This document shows positions 39,984 to 49,462 of a stretch of DNA of 64,000 nucleotides, in pieces. Below the pieces are notes generated by a model that was not told where the DNA came from, ran no database searches, and worked only from the letters and a program-made list of their open reading frames with translations. How positions within the stretch are numbered: the first letter of the stretch is position 1; each line of letters opens with the position of its first letter. The translations under genes were made by a program, and so were the position numbers. This DNA is from Loktanella sp. (GTDB lineage Bacteria > Pseudomonadota > Alphaproteobacteria > Rhodobacterales > Rhodobacteraceae), in NCBI GenBank assembly GCA_017390475.1, contig JAFPBO010000033.1, positions 1 to 64,000 of the forward strand, given 5' to 3'.

Positions 39984-40943
39984 TTAATCTGTGCTGGTCT
40001 CTTGTTCTTCCATCACGGTGACATCCACATGCATCGCGACCAGATCCCCGCCATCATCCGCGAATGATCCGCTGACCGGCATCGCCTGCGACGGACGGCG
40101 GGTGGTGGCGACCCGCACCAGATTGCGGCTAGCAATGATCCGGTTGGTCGGGTCAAATTCAATCCATCCGGCCCCGGGCACAAACACATCAGCCCAGGCA
40201 TGGGTGGCACCGCCGCCGGTCATGTCCTGATCGGGGTTGGCGGCGGCTTCGTCATGCAGATAGCCGGTGACAAAACGCGACGCAAACCCAAGGCTGCGCA
40301 CCGCATCCATGAAGAAAAGCGCGAAATCACGGCAGGTACCGCTGCCCAGCGCGATGGTTTCAGCGGGGCTTTGCACGCCTTCGGCATCGCGGCTGTTGTA
40401 GTGAAAGGCTTTGTGTATCGTTGACGCCAGCCGGGCAAGAACCTCCATGCTGGTAGTGGGCATCTCTTGCATCATCTCGGCGATCCATGCTGCCAGCGCC
40501 GCCTGTTCCTGCGCATGTTCCGGCACCATATAGGGGGCAAGATCGATCTGTTCATCCGGGTCATAGACCACGGGATAATCCCCCGCAAATCGCGAAAACC
40601 GCGACACAGGTTCGTCCAGTCCATAACGGCGCAGCAAAAGTTCGGATTTGATCAACAACTCTTCAGCGGGCGCGAGGAACGAAAGGAACGCAACGGAGTT
40701 ACCAAAGGTATCAAAGGCCCAATGTATATCCGCCTGCGGAGACACTGTCAGGCTCGAATCAAGGATACGCATGTCATGCCCGTCGCGGGGCCGGATCATC
40801 AGGCGATGTTCGCCGAACGTGACGGGACGGTCATAGACATACCGTGTCTCATGGATGATGCGAAGGGTACGGATGGCGTGATCCTGTCTTGGTTCTGGAC
40901 TTCGGGGCGGGCGCAGACGGCACGAAACAACAATCGGCTTCAT
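39984..40943 (-). CDS. Transglutaminase-like protein (cysteine-protease fold)
   Basis: A 319-aa protein with the N-terminal TRYVYDRPVTFGEHRLMIRP sandwich found in bacterial transglutaminase-like proteins. The catalytic core has the cysteine in GSGTCRDFALFF, the histidine in GATHAWADVFVPG and the aspartate in WIEFDPTNR. Bacterial members probably act as proteases or amidases; the substrate is unknown. It is transcribed divergently from a second transglutaminase-like gene 44 bp away. The first 20 residues are poorly conserved, so the true start may be slightly downstream. Confidence 0.82.
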   Translation of the reverse strand: MKPIVVSCRLRPPRSPEPRQDHAIRTLRIIHETRYVYDRPVTFGEHRLMIRPRDGHDMRILDSSLTVSPQADIHWAFDTFGNSVAFLSFLAPAEELLIKSELLLRRYGLDEPVSRFSRFAGDYPVVYDPDEQIDLAPYMVPEHAQEQAALAAWIAEMMQEMPTTSMEVLARLASTIHKAFHYNSRDAEGVQSPAETIALGSGTCRDFALFFMDAVRSLGFASRFVTGYLHDEAAANPDQDMTGGGATHAWADVFVPGAGWIEFDPTNRIIASRNLVRVATTRRPSQAMPVSGSFADDGGDLVAMHVDVTVMEEQETSTD

Positions 40944-40987
40944 GGCGCAGCGTGCCTGAACCCTAGGTCACGCAAAGGACAGCAGCA

Positions 40988-41866
40988 ATGCGCATTCGCA
41001 TCGGATACGAAATCGTCATCAACAGCAAAGCCGACACGGTGCTGATACTGGCGCTGTCGCCGCATACCAGCGTCACCGGCAAGATGATCGGCAAGCCACA
41101 GGTCCAGACATCGCCCGATCACGCGATGGAGACGTTTATTGATGGTTTCGGCAATGAACTGACTCGGCTGCGCGCCGGAAACGAGGTGGTCGCGCTCTGG
41201 TCCGATTGCATTGTCGAGGTGGACGGCACCCCCGATCCCTATGACTGGAACGCGCAGCAGCACAATATCGCCGATCTGCCGTTCGAGACGCTGCAATTCC
41301 TGACCCCCAGCCGCTATTGCGATTCCGATCTGATCGCAGAAGAAGCGCGCGATCTGTTCGGCAAGGTCCCGCCCGGCTGGGAATTGGTGCAGACGATCTG
41401 CAACCACGTGCATAATCACCTGACCTTTGGCTATGGCTTTGGACGCAGCACCAAGACAGCCACCGATGCACAGCGCGAAAAGACCGGGGTTTGCCGGGAT
41501 TTCGCCCATCTGGCCGTGGCGTTCTGCCGGGCGATGAATGTGCCCGCCCGCTATGCCAGCGGCTATCTGGGCGATGTCGGCGTGCCGTACAGCGGGCCGG
41601 GCGATTTCTGCGCCTGGTTCGAGGCCTATCTGGGCGGGCGCTGGTATACATTCGACGCGCGCTACAACACACCCCGGATCGGGCGGGTGCTGATGGTGCG
41701 CGGGCGCGATGCTGCTGACGGCGCGATGATCACATCCTTCGGGGCCTATGACCTGAAATCCTTTCAGGTCTGGACCGATGAGGTGGACAGCAATACGCCA
41801 GAGGCGGAGCTGGAAGAGATGCTGATGGAGCGCCCCAAGACACCCGCTCTGACGCTTGCGGGCTAG
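40988..41866 (+). CDS. Second transglutaminase-like protein
   Basis: A 292-aa protein with the same catalytic triad layout as its divergent neighbour: cysteine in TGVCRDFAHLAVAF, a conserved block ARYASGYLGDVGVP and the aspartate region YTFDARYNTPRIGR. In place of GxTHAW it has FCAWFEAYLG, so the usual histidine position differs and activity may be altered. AAAGGA lies about 8 nt before the ATG. It ends one nt before the convergent hemC stop. Such pairs often sit with alpha-E and circularly permuted ATP-grasp genes, which are not here. Confidence 0.8.
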   Translation: MRIRIGYEIVINSKADTVLILALSPHTSVTGKMIGKPQVQTSPDHAMETFIDGFGNELTRLRAGNEVVALWSDCIVEVDGTPDPYDWNAQQHNIADLPFETLQFLTPSRYCDSDLIAEEARDLFGKVPPGWELVQTICNHVHNHLTFGYGFGRSTKTATDAQREKTGVCRDFAHLAVAFCRAMNVPARYASGYLGDVGVPYSGPGDFCAWFEAYLGGRWYTFDARYNTPRIGRVLMVRGRDAADGAMITSFGAYDLKSFQVWTDEVDSNTPEAELEEMLMERPKTPALTLAG

Positions 41867-41867
41867 G

Positions 41868-42812
41868 TCACTTGTGGTCGAAAAAGCCCGGGCCGGCCTG
41901 TTCCAGCAGCTTAATCGCCATGGCCCGGCCCATTTCGGCACCATCCTCGATCACCCCGGTCATATCATCGGTCAGGACCTGACTGCCATCGGTGCGCAAA
42001 ATCTCACCACGCAGGCGTAGGCTGCCGCCATCAAGCTCCGCCAACCCACCAATCGGCGTTTCGCAGGACCCGTCGAGATGCGCGAGGAAGGCGCGTTCGG
42101 CGGCAAGGCGCTGGCCGGTCGGGCCGTCATGCAAAGCCTCCAGCATCGTGGCCGCACGGCTGTCATCACCGCGCCGTTCGATCCCGATGGCCCCTTGGGC
42201 GATGGCGGGCAGCATGTCTTCGACCGCAATCGGCGTGCGCGGCACATCATCCATGTTCAGCCGGTTCAGGCCTGCCATGGCCAGAAACGTCGCCTCTGCC
42301 ACCCCATTGCCCAGCTTCATCAGCCTTGTCTGCACATTGCCGCGGAATTCGACGATCTGCAGATCGGGCCGTTTCGCCAGCAATTGCGACCGGCGGCGCA
42401 GCGACGATGTGCCGACGATGGCCCCCTGTTCAAGATCGTCGAACCCTTTGGCGGTCAGTGATACAAAGGCATCGCGGACATCCTCGCGCGGCAGATAGGT
42501 GTCGAGCACCAGACCGCCGGGTTGTTCCACCGGCATGTCTTTCATCGAATGAACGGCGATATCGATGGAACCATCCAGCAGCGCCTCTTCGATCTCGCGG
42601 GTAAACAGGCCCTTGCCGCCGATATCCTTCAGCGCGCGGTCCTGAATGACGTCACCGGTGACCTTGATGACGCAGATGGCAAAGGCATCTTCGGGCAGAT
42701 CAAAGGCCGCCATCAGCCTTGCGCGGGTCTCATGCGCTTGGGCGAGAGCGAGGGGCGAACCACGGGTTCCGATATTGAAGGGCGAGACGGGTGTGGGCAG
42801 ATTTATGTTCAT
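41868..42812 (-). CDS. hemC: Hydroxymethylbilane synthase (porphobilinogen deaminase)
   Basis: A 314-aa cytoplasmic enzyme that joins four porphobilinogens into hydroxymethylbilane for haem, bacteriochlorophyll or cobalamin synthesis. The dipyrromethane-anchoring cysteine is Cys250 in DGSCETPIGG. IGTRGSPLALAQA, HSMKDMPVEQPGG and GTSSLRRRSQLL are the substrate-binding motifs. It is divergent from hemE with a 94-bp shared promoter region. The ribosome-binding site before the ATG at 42812 is weak. Confidence 0.95.
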   Translation of the reverse strand: MNINLPTPVSPFNIGTRGSPLALAQAHETRARLMAAFDLPEDAFAICVIKVTGDVIQDRALKDIGGKGLFTREIEEALLDGSIDIAVHSMKDMPVEQPGGLVLDTYLPREDVRDAFVSLTAKGFDDLEQGAIVGTSSLRRRSQLLAKRPDLQIVEFRGNVQTRLMKLGNGVAEATFLAMAGLNRLNMDDVPRTPIAVEDMLPAIAQGAIGIERRGDDSRAATMLEALHDGPTGQRLAAERAFLAHLDGSCETPIGGLAELDGGSLRLRGEILRTDGSQVLTDDMTGVIEDGAEMGRAMAIKLLEQAGPGFFDHK

Positions 42813-42906
42813 GCGGCGATTGTTAGACGTGTCAACCTAGCCTGACAACTCCCTTGACAAGATGTTCTGCAATTGGGACCACAGGCGGGATCAAAAAGGA
42901 CAGAAT

Positions 42907-43941
42907 ATGGCGCAGCAAAAGACGATCCTTCGGGCCCTTGCGGGCGAAACACTCCCTACTCCACCGATCTGGATGATGCGGCAGGCCGGGCGCTATCTGC
43001 CCGAATATCGCGCAACACGGGCGCAGGCGGGGGATTTTCTGAAGCTGTGCTACAATCCCGAACTGGCCGCCGAGGTCACGTTGCAACCCCTGCGGCGCTA
43101 TGATTTCGATGCGGCGATTCTTTTTGCCGATATCCTGCTGCTACCGCAGGCGCTTGGCGCTGACCTGTGGTTCGTCACCGGCGAAGGACCGCGCCTGTCC
43201 ACGATCACCACGGCAGAGGAACTGGGGCGGCTGAAACCGGTTGAAGAGATCCATGAGACGCTGAACCCGATCTATGAGACGGTAAAAATCCTGTCCGAGG
43301 AATTGCCCAAGGAAACAACGCTGATCGGATTCGCCGGCGCGCCCTGGACGGTGGCGACCTATATGATCGCGGGCCAAGGGACGCCGGACCAAGGTCCAGC
43401 GCACGCGCTGAAATCGGCCAATCGCCCTGTGTTTGAAGGGATCATGCACCGGATCACCGAAGGCACCATCGCCTATCTGTCAAAACAGATCGAGGCCGGG
43501 GCGGAATGTGTCAAATTGTTCGACAGCTGGGCCGGATCGCTGCAAGGCGACGATTTCACAGAATTTTCAATCAAACCGATGCAGCGGATCACAGCGGCGC
43601 TGAAAGAAAAGCACCCCGGTATCCCGGTCATCGCCTTTCCGCGCGGCGCAGGCACAAAATATATCGGCACCCATGCTGCGACTGGCGCTGATTGCATCGC
43701 TGTCGATGACGGGGTCGATGCGGCTTGGGTCGCCGAACATGTGCAGCCTGATGGTTGCGTGCAGGGCAATATGAAATCATCGCATATGGTGACCGGCGGT
43801 CAGGGCCTGATCGACGAGACCCGCCGCATCCGCGATGCTTTGTCCGGTGGGGCGCATATCTTCAACCTTGGCCATGGGATCACACCCGATGCGGACCCGG
43901 CCAATGTGCAATTGATGATCGATACATTGCGCGGCGCCTGA
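42907..43941 (+). CDS. hemE: Uroporphyrinogen decarboxylase
   Basis: A 344-aa TIM-barrel enzyme that decarboxylates uroporphyrinogen III to coproporphyrinogen III. The [17 protein letters not shown] signature supplies the arginines that bind the substrate carboxylates, and [14 protein letters not shown] carries the catalytic aspartate. [14 protein letters not shown] and FPRGAGTKY are also conserved. AAAGGA lies 5 nt before the ATG at 42907. It converges on hemF, the next enzyme of the pathway. Confidence 0.95.
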   Translation: MAQQKTILRALAGETLPTPPIWMMRQAGRYLPEYRATRAQAGDFLKLCYNPELAAEVTLQPLRRYDFDAAILFADILLLPQALGADLWFVTGEGPRLSTITTAEELGRLKPVEEIHETLNPIYETVKILSEELPKETTLIGFAGAPWTVATYMIAGQGTPDQGPAHALKSANRPVFEGIMHRITEGTIAYLSKQIEAGAECVKLFDSWAGSLQGDDFTEFSIKPMQRITAALKEKHPGIPVIAFPRGAGTKYIGTHAATGADCIAVDDGVDAAWVAEHVQPDGCVQGNMKSSHMVTGGQGLIDETRRIRDALSGGAHIFNLGHGITPDADPANVQLMIDTLRGA

Positions 43942-43987
43942 TCCCGGCGCCCCCCTCTTCTTTTTTCTAAAAATACTCCGGGGTGAG

Positions 43988-44037
43988 CCCCGGATTTAAT
44001 CCGGGGTGAGGGGCGGAGCCCCTTGTTCGGCTCCGCC
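43988..44037 (+). terminator. Two hairpins between hemE and hemF
   Basis: CCCCGGAT/ATCCGGGG around TTA (43988-44006), then GGCGGAGCC/GGCTCCGCC around 8 nt (44012-44037). They follow the hemE stop by about 45 bp and lead directly into a full copy of the 33-bp repeat. Confidence 0.5.
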
Positions 44038-44040
44038 GAA

Positions 44041-44073
44041 GCCTCCGGCGGGGATATTTAGGCTCGGAAGATG
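44041..44073 (+). repeat. 33-bp dispersed intergenic repeat, copy 3 (reference copy)
   Basis: A full-length copy with core CCTCCGGCGGGGATATTT and end CTCGGAAGATG, identical to the reverse complement of 17930-17962. It sits 3 nt after a hairpin in the convergent hemE/hemF gap. The imperfectly self-complementary CCTCCGGCGG followed by ATATTT could act as a weak terminator. Confidence 0.8.
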
Positions 44074-44079
44074 ATGAAG

Positions 44080-44107
44080 GGCGGTGCATAATTAGCACCG
44101 CCGCTTT
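44080..44107. terminator. Hairpin terminator between hemE and hemF
   Basis: GGCGGTGC pairs with GCACCGCC around ATAATTA (44080-44102) and is followed on the plus strand by GCTTTT, next to the hemF stop. It can serve hemE read-through and, on the other strand, the hemF transcript. Confidence 0.6.
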
Positions 44108-44986
44108 TCAGACCCATTTGGCCAAAGGTGGCAGGCTCATCAGCACCGCATTGGCGTCATGGCCAGTGGTGAGGCCGAATTTGGTGCCCCGGTCATAGAC
44201 GAGGTTATATTCGGCATAAAGCCCGCGGTGGATCAGCTGGATATCCTTGTCGGCCTCGTTCCACGGGGTGTTGCAGCGTTTTTCGACAAGCGGCACATAG
44301 GCGGGCAGGAAGGCTTTGCCGATATCCTGTGTCAGGGTGAAATCGGCCTGCCAGTCGCCGGTGCAATAATCATCCATGAAAATCCCGCCGACGCCACGCG
44401 CGCGGTTGCGGTGCGGGATGTAGAAATACTCATCGGCCCAGGCCTTTAGCTTGGGATAATGATCGGTGCCATGCGGGTCGAGATGCGCCTTTTGCGTTGC
44501 GTGGAAATGCGCGGTATCTTCGGCATATTCGATACAGGGGTTCAGGTCGGACCCGCCGCCGAACCACCAGGCATGCGGGGTCCAGAACATGCGCGTGTTC
44601 ATATGCACCGCAGGCGCGTGCGGGTTCTGCATATGCGCAACCAGCGAAATACCCGCCGCCCAGAACCGCGGATCATCGGCCATCCCCGGCACACCGCGCG
44701 CAGCCATGGCGCGTTGCGCGGCATCGCCCAATTGGCCGTAAACGGTAGAGATATTCACGCCGACCTTTTCAAACACGCGGCCCCCGCGCATCACCGACAT
44801 CAGCCCGCCGCCGGCATCAGACCCATCATCGGCATGGCGCGTGGTCTCTGTCACCTCGAATCGCCCGGCGGGGGCGGTGCTGGCATGGCTGTCTTCGAGC
44901 GTTTCAAAGGCTGTCACGATCTCGTCGCGCAATGTGCGGAACCACGCCGATGCCTTTGCTTTCTCTGCCACGAATTCTTCTGCCAT
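44108..44986 (-). CDS. hemF: Oxygen-dependent coproporphyrinogen III oxidase
   Basis: A 292-aa aerobic enzyme that converts coproporphyrinogen III to protoporphyrinogen IX with oxygen. Diagnostic blocks are GGGLMSVMRGGRVFEKVGVN, HMNTRMFW, WWFGGGSDLNPCIEY, FYIPHRNRARGVGGIFMDD and the C-terminal YNLVYDRGTKFGL. The start at 44986 is supported by AAGGTG 6 nt upstream and by the usual N-terminus; an in-frame extension to 45085 would run through the divergent promoter. It converges on hemE. Confidence 0.95.
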   Translation of the reverse strand: MAEEFVAEKAKASAWFRTLRDEIVTAFETLEDSHASTAPAGRFEVTETTRHADDGSDAGGGLMSVMRGGRVFEKVGVNISTVYGQLGDAAQRAMAARGVPGMADDPRFWAAGISLVAHMQNPHAPAVHMNTRMFWTPHAWWFGGGSDLNPCIEYAEDTAHFHATQKAHLDPHGTDHYPKLKAWADEYFYIPHRNRARGVGGIFMDDYCTGDWQADFTLTQDIGKAFLPAYVPLVEKRCNTPWNEADKDIQLIHRGLYAEYNLVYDRGTKFGLTTGHDANAVLMSLPPLAKWV

Positions 44987-45084
44987 AACTACACCTTGCC
45001 TCTGATATTGCATAACTGTCCATGTTAGTGTCCCGTAACATAAAGCACATACCCCGATGTGCCAGATCAAAACCGGAGAAGCCA

Positions 45085-45471
45085 ATGCGCCCTGCCCTGA
45101 TCATTCTGCCCCTGCTGGCGCTTGCCGCCTGTGCGACGCCGCGCGAACAATGTATCAATCAGGCGACCCGCGATCTGCGCGTCCTGAACAATCTGGTGAC
45201 AGAAACGCAGGGCAATCTGGCACGCGGTTATGCGCTGGCGGAAGAACAGCAGGTCCGCACCGTCAGAAAGACCTGCCGTGGCCAGAACAGCGACGGATCG
45301 ACGTTCCGCTACCGCTGTGACGAGACTGAAACCTACACCACGACCCGCCCGGTCGCGATTGATCTGAATGTCGAACAGGCGAAGATGAATTCACTGATCC
45401 AGCGCCAGCAGCAACAGCGCGCGGCATCTGATCAGGTTGTGCTGCAATGCATTGCCATTCACCCGGAATGA
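45085..45471 (+). CDS. Small lipoprotein of unknown function
   Basis: A 128-aa product with a lipoprotein signal, MRPALIILPLLALAAC, whose lipobox LAAC makes Cys16 the lipidated residue. The mature part is helix-rich (REQCINQATRDLRVLNNLV) with three further cysteines, one pair in TCRGQNSDGSTFRYRCDE. It is probably attached to a membrane facing the periplasm. I recognise no family name. GGAGAA lies 6 nt before the ATG. It is divergent from hemF and converges directly on the following SDR gene. Confidence 0.72.
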   Translation: MRPALIILPLLALAACATPREQCINQATRDLRVLNNLVTETQGNLARGYALAEEQQVRTVRKTCRGQNSDGSTFRYRCDETETYTTTRPVAIDLNVEQAKMNSLIQRQQQQRAASDQVVLQCIAIHPE

Positions 45472-46272
45472 TCAATGCGCCGACACGGCCGCCGGATCAA
45501 TCAGGGTCCGGCCACCATCGACAGTGATGATCTGCCCGGTCACAAAGCCTGCCGCGTCAGAGGCGAGATATTGCACCGCGTCGGACACTTCGCCGGGGCT
45601 GGCGATCCGGTGCAGCGGCGTGTTTTCAACAATCGCATCGCGCATCTGGTCATGATCTTTCAGTAGCCCCTTCAGGCTCGCGCTCATGACGCTGCCAAAG
45701 GCCACGGCATTCACCCGGATGCCATGCGGGGCCAAAGCCACCGCCATCGACCGCGTCATCTGATCCAATGCAGCACAGCTGACCGAATAGGCCATCAGGT
45801 CGGGATGGGTGCGCCGCGCCGCGATCGAGCTGATATTCACGATTGCCCCGGCTGGCCCTTTGGTCTTGTCGGCCTGTTTGATCATGCGCCGCGCCACCGC
45901 CTGACTGACCCGCATCGCGGTCAGGGTGTTTTGCTGCAGCAATTCGTCCATAGATGTGTCGTCCGGGTCCAGCGCATCTGTTGTCAGAACCTGGCGCGAG
46001 GCGTTGACCAGAATATCCACCCGTTCAAAGGCATCAATCGTCGCTGCGATCAGATTGGTGATCGTCAGTTTCTGGCGCAGATCGCCGGCAAACAGCCGGA
46101 TATTGGCGGCTTTCTCGGCATCTTCGCTCATCTGCAGGCGCAGGGTTTTTTCATCCATATCGGCGAAAACGACATTGGCTCCCATTTCGACAAAATGCCG
46201 GGCAATCGCCAGACCAACGCCATTGGCGGCACCGGTCACAATCGCGGTCTTGCCGCTGATGGAAAAGGACAT
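45472..46272 (-). CDS. SDR-family protein with Cys in place of the catalytic Lys
   Basis: A 266-aa short-chain dehydrogenase-like protein with the cofactor motif TGAANGVG, an NISSIAARR serine and a tyrosine in AYSVSCAALDQM. The lysine expected four residues after that tyrosine is a cysteine (TGT), so classical proton-relay chemistry would be impaired. AAGGAG lies 7 nt before the ATG at 46272, whose MSFSISGKTAIVTG beginning is normal for the family. It is 19 nt downstream of the RsmC-like gene. A 7-alpha-hydroxysteroid or 3-oxoacyl-ACP type substrate is possible but not shown. Confidence 0.78.
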   Translation of the reverse strand: MSFSISGKTAIVTGAANGVGLAIARHFVEMGANVVFADMDEKTLRLQMSEDAEKAANIRLFAGDLRQKLTITNLIAATIDAFERVDILVNASRQVLTTDALDPDDTSMDELLQQNTLTAMRVSQAVARRMIKQADKTKGPAGAIVNISSIAARRTHPDLMAYSVSCAALDQMTRSMAVALAPHGIRVNAVAFGSVMSASLKGLLKDHDQMRDAIVENTPLHRIASPGEVSDAVQYLASDAAGFVTGQIITVDGGRTLIDPAAVSAH

Positions 46273-46291
46273 GTTGCGCTCCTTGTCGTGG

Positions 46292-47263
46292 TCAGCGTTT
46301 GGGTTTGCTGGCATGAAACAGCTTGAATGCGCCGTTACCGCCAATGATCTCGCTGTTGCGGAAATGCTCTGCGATAGTGGTTTCATAAGGCAGATGCCGG
46401 TTTGCTACCATCCAGAGCTTGCCATGCGGTGCCAGCAGGCGGGCCGCCGCTGCAATGAAAGCGCGCCCCAGTCCGGCATCCGCTGCACGACCGGTGTGAA
46501 ACGGAGGGTTCATGACGATCCCGTCATAGCCGGTTTTGGGTGCAAAGCGCAGCGCATCGGCCCAGTGAAACGCGGCACGCGGATCCGTCACGTTCAGGCG
46601 CGCGCAGGCCAGCGACTGCGCCTCTGCCTCGATCAGATCAAGCGTGGCGACACCATTGCGGGTCAGCACCGCTTGGGAAAGATACCCCCAGCCAGCGCCC
46701 AGATCAGCCATCCGCGCGGGCAATTTGGGCGGCAATGCCGCCGCCAGCAAGGCTGAGCCTGCATCGACCGCCCCGTCAGAGAACACGCCAGCAGCGGTGT
46801 AATAGCCATGCGGCCCCTGCGTGGGCGGACCTGCGGCCCAATCGGCAAAGGCATCCGTCGCGGCAAACCAGAACATGCGGCCATGTGCCTTGGTCACAGA
46901 TGGCAGATCACCCAGGCGTTTGCGGCAGGTCTTGAACAAGCTGTCGACGCCATCGGTGCGCTGGCCATCGACGATGACCAGATCGGCCTTGGCACAGGCT
47001 TCGGCAATCATCGCCTGCGCCAAGGCCTTGGCGCGCGGCAGCACGACGATGGCTGCCGGGGAAGAGGTCATGGTCTGGCTGACCTCATGCCCCGCAGCCT
47101 GCCAATCGGCGACATCGGGATAAAACCCATGCATGATGCGCAGGTCAGGGCGGGAAAGTGCCGCCACATCATAGGTCGCCGGCGGGCGCATCAATGTGAC
47201 AACGCCTGCGGGCAAGGCCAAAAGACCGTCTTGAATGGCCGTGCTGAGGCGGGACTGGGACAT
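46292..47263 (-). CDS. RsmC-like class-I methyltransferase (16S rRNA guanine N2)
   Basis: A 323-aa protein with two methyltransferase-like halves, as in RsmC/RlmG. The N-terminal half is degenerate; the C-terminal half has the SAM-binding ADLGAGWGYLS and the catalytic MNPPFHTG (NPPF motif for exocyclic amino groups). It probably methylates a guanine of 16S rRNA, by analogy G1207. The gene precedes the SDR gene by 19 nt on the minus strand. The exact rRNA position is not deducible. Confidence 0.8.
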   Translation of the reverse strand: MSQSRLSTAIQDGLLALPAGVVTLMRPPATYDVAALSRPDLRIMHGFYPDVADWQAAGHEVSQTMTSSPAAIVVLPRAKALAQAMIAEACAKADLVIVDGQRTDGVDSLFKTCRKRLGDLPSVTKAHGRMFWFAATDAFADWAAGPPTQGPHGYYTAAGVFSDGAVDAGSALLAAALPPKLPARMADLGAGWGYLSQAVLTRNGVATLDLIEAEAQSLACARLNVTDPRAAFHWADALRFAPKTGYDGIVMNPPFHTGRAADAGLGRAFIAAAARLLAPHGKLWMVANRHLPYETTIAEHFRNSEIIGGNGAFKLFHASKPKR

Positions 47264-47287
47264 GAAACTGTGAACAGGGCCGGGGCG

Positions 47288-47629
47288 CTATTCTTTCTCC
47301 ATCGTGCATTGCAGCGGGTGCTGGTGGCGTTGGGCAAAATCCATCACCTGCGCCACCTTGGTTTCGGCAATTTCGTGGCTGAAGACACCGACAACGGCGA
47401 GGCCTTTTTTGTGAACAGTCAACATCAGTTCAAACGCCTGGGCGTGGGACAGGCCAAAGAACCGTTCCAACACATGCACGACAAATTCCATCGGGGTGAA
47501 ATCGTCATTCAGGATCAGCACCTTGTACATCGGCGGACGTTTGGTCTTTGGCTTTGTCTCAAGCGTAACACCAAGGTCACCGTCGTCACGGTCCTTTTTG
47601 TCAGCCATCATGTGAAACGTTCTGTGCAT
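47288..47629 (-). CDS. clpS: ATP-dependent Clp protease adaptor ClpS
   Basis: A 113-aa adaptor that delivers N-degron substrates to ClpA. The conserved core runs [20 protein letters not shown], then HVLERFF and [23 protein letters not shown], including the NDD/TPMEF substrate pocket and the ClpA-contacting histidines. The start at 47629 has an ACAGG-type site; internal ATGs at 47611/47608 are alternatives that would shorten the flexible N-terminus. clpA is not adjacent. Confidence 0.93.
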   Translation of the reverse strand: MHRTFHMMADKKDRDDGDLGVTLETKPKTKRPPMYKVLILNDDFTPMEFVVHVLERFFGLSHAQAFELMLTVHKKGLAVVGVFSHEIAETKVAQVMDFAQRHQHPLQCTMEKE

Positions 47630-47893
47630 CAAAAGCCTGTCCTCTTCGGTGATACATATAACCTAAGACCCACAAGAGAAAAGGCCATCCTCGCACAAAG
47701 AGGAAACCCGCCTGTCGCCAATCTTGCGGGTTGACTGTGCCGGACCACTAGATGTTCCCTTACCACCTTAGAGCTTGACCAAAAGTCTTTGAATTTAAGG
47801 TATTTTCGGGAAACGAAAGTTGTGCTAGCGTTTCGGAATAATAAAAAGACCACCGGAAAAATCCGGGGTCAGAGGCAGCATAAGGCATACGAC

Positions 47894-49462
47894 ATGGCAA
47901 GTCGTCGGGGACAGTTGGCCCAATTCGGGCTATATATTTGCGTATTGGTTTTCATTCTGGTGTCGGCGCCGGTCCGTGGGGTCGCAGCGCCCTATGCCGC
48001 GCTGGTGATGGATGCTCGCACCGGCGAGGTGTTGCATGCGCAAAATGCCGATACCCGGCTGCATCCGGCATCGCTGACCAAGATGATGACGCTTTATGTG
48101 GCCTTTCAGGCAATTGAACGCGGCGAGATTTCGCTGGATACTGAAGTCACTGTCACAGCTCAGGCCGCGAATGAACCGCCTTCGAAACTCGGGCTGCGCG
48201 CGGGTCAGAAGATCCGGCTGCGTTATCTGATCCGCGCATCTGCCGTACGGTCAACCAATGATGCGGCGACCGCGATTGGCATCGCGATTTCAGGATCGGA
48301 AGAAGCCTTTGCCGAACGGATGAACCGCACGGCCGCCGCGATGGGCATGACCAATACAACATTCCGCAATGCCCATGGGCTGACCCAATCGGGCCATCTG
48401 TCGACAGCGCGCGATATGTCGATCCTCGGACGGCACGTGATTTATGACTTCCCACAATATTATAACCTGTTTTCACGCCGCACCGCCGATGCCGGCGTGG
48501 CCACGGTGCAGCATACCAACCGCCGCTGGCTGGATTCCTATCCCGGCGGGGACGGGATCAAGACCGGCTTTACCAATGCGGCAGGCTTTACATTGGTCGC
48601 ATCTGCGCAGCGCGGCGATCAGCGGATCATCGCCACCGTCTTTGGCGGTACTTCGCAGGCGGCACGCAACGCCCGGGTCACCGAGTTGATGGATATGGGG
48701 TTCAGCACGGCGCCGTCGCGTGCCAATGTGAATCGTCCGACCCCGCCCGGTGCCATGGCCGAGGCCCCTGCCACCAATCAGACGGTTGCCGCTGCCGATA
48801 ATGTGCGCGGCACTGCTGGCAAAACCATCCGGGTCAACGGTTTGGTCACCCGCAGCTATCGCCCCGTTCTGCGTCCCGGTGAAGAAGAGCCAGCGCTCTT
48901 GCTGTCAGCAGCCGAAGCGCGAGCAGCAGAGGTTGATGTCGCCGCGATTGCCGTGGATCAGGACATCATCAACGCTATTCTGGCGGAAACCGTCAACGCG
49001 ACCCTCGCCGAAGTGCTAGAGCCCGAAACCCCGCCCGCGGCCCCGGAACCCGCAGCAGTGCAGGTCGCAGAAGCCCCGCCCGTGATCACGCCGCAACCCC
49101 GGCCCGAACCGCCTGCGGAACTTCAGGTCGCCGCCGCTGCTGTTCCCGCCGCCACCGCCCCGCCAGTCGAAAGTTTTGCACCCGAAGAACCAGAAGTCGT
49201 GACCCGGATCTCGACTTCGGGTGGACGGCATTGGGGCGTGAATGTTGGCCGCTACCCCAGCAGGTTTGACGCAGAACGCGTGTTGCTGCAGGTCGCCCTG
49301 AACGAGATGACGGCGCTGGACGGGTCCCTGCGCCGGGTTGTGCAACGCTCTGGTGGGTTTGATGCTAATTTCATGGGGCTGACCCGGGAAGGCGCCGATC
49401 TGGCTTGCCGCCGGTTGCAGGCGCGCGGCACCACCTGTTTCATGATCGGCGCTGACGGGTAG
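47894..49462 (+). CDS. D-alanyl-D-alanine carboxypeptidase (DacF-like) with C-terminal SPOR domain
   Basis: A 522-aa penicillin-binding protein of class C type 5. After an N-terminal membrane/signal segment (LYICVLVFILVSAPV), the peptidase has SxxK at Ser60-Lys63 (ASLTK), SxN in RSTNDAATA and KTG in GIKTGFTN. A Pro/Ala-rich linker leads to a SPOR domain over the last 85 residues (GRHWGVNVGRYPSRFDAERV), which binds denuded peptidoglycan at the septum. It trims the terminal D-Ala of pentapeptides in the periplasm. AAGG lies 8 nt before the ATG at 47894; an upstream in-frame ATG at 47789 gives a non-conserved leader. Confidence 0.9.
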   Translation: MASRRGQLAQFGLYICVLVFILVSAPVRGVAAPYAALVMDARTGEVLHAQNADTRLHPASLTKMMTLYVAFQAIERGEISLDTEVTVTAQAANEPPSKLGLRAGQKIRLRYLIRASAVRSTNDAATAIGIAISGSEEAFAERMNRTAAAMGMTNTTFRNAHGLTQSGHLSTARDMSILGRHVIYDFPQYYNLFSRRTADAGVATVQHTNRRWLDSYPGGDGIKTGFTNAAGFTLVASAQRGDQRIIATVFGGTSQAARNARVTELMDMGFSTAPSRANVNRPTPPGAMAEAPATNQTVAAADNVRGTAGKTIRVNGLVTRSYRPVLRPGEEEPALLLSAAEARAAEVDVAAIAVDQDIINAILAETVNATLAEVLEPETPPAAPEPAAVQVAEAPPVITPQPRPEPPAELQVAAAAVPAATAPPVESFAPEEPEVVTRISTSGGRHWGVNVGRYPSRFDAERVLLQVALNEMTALDGSLRRVVQRSGGFDANFMGLTREGADLACRRLQARGTTCFMIGADG

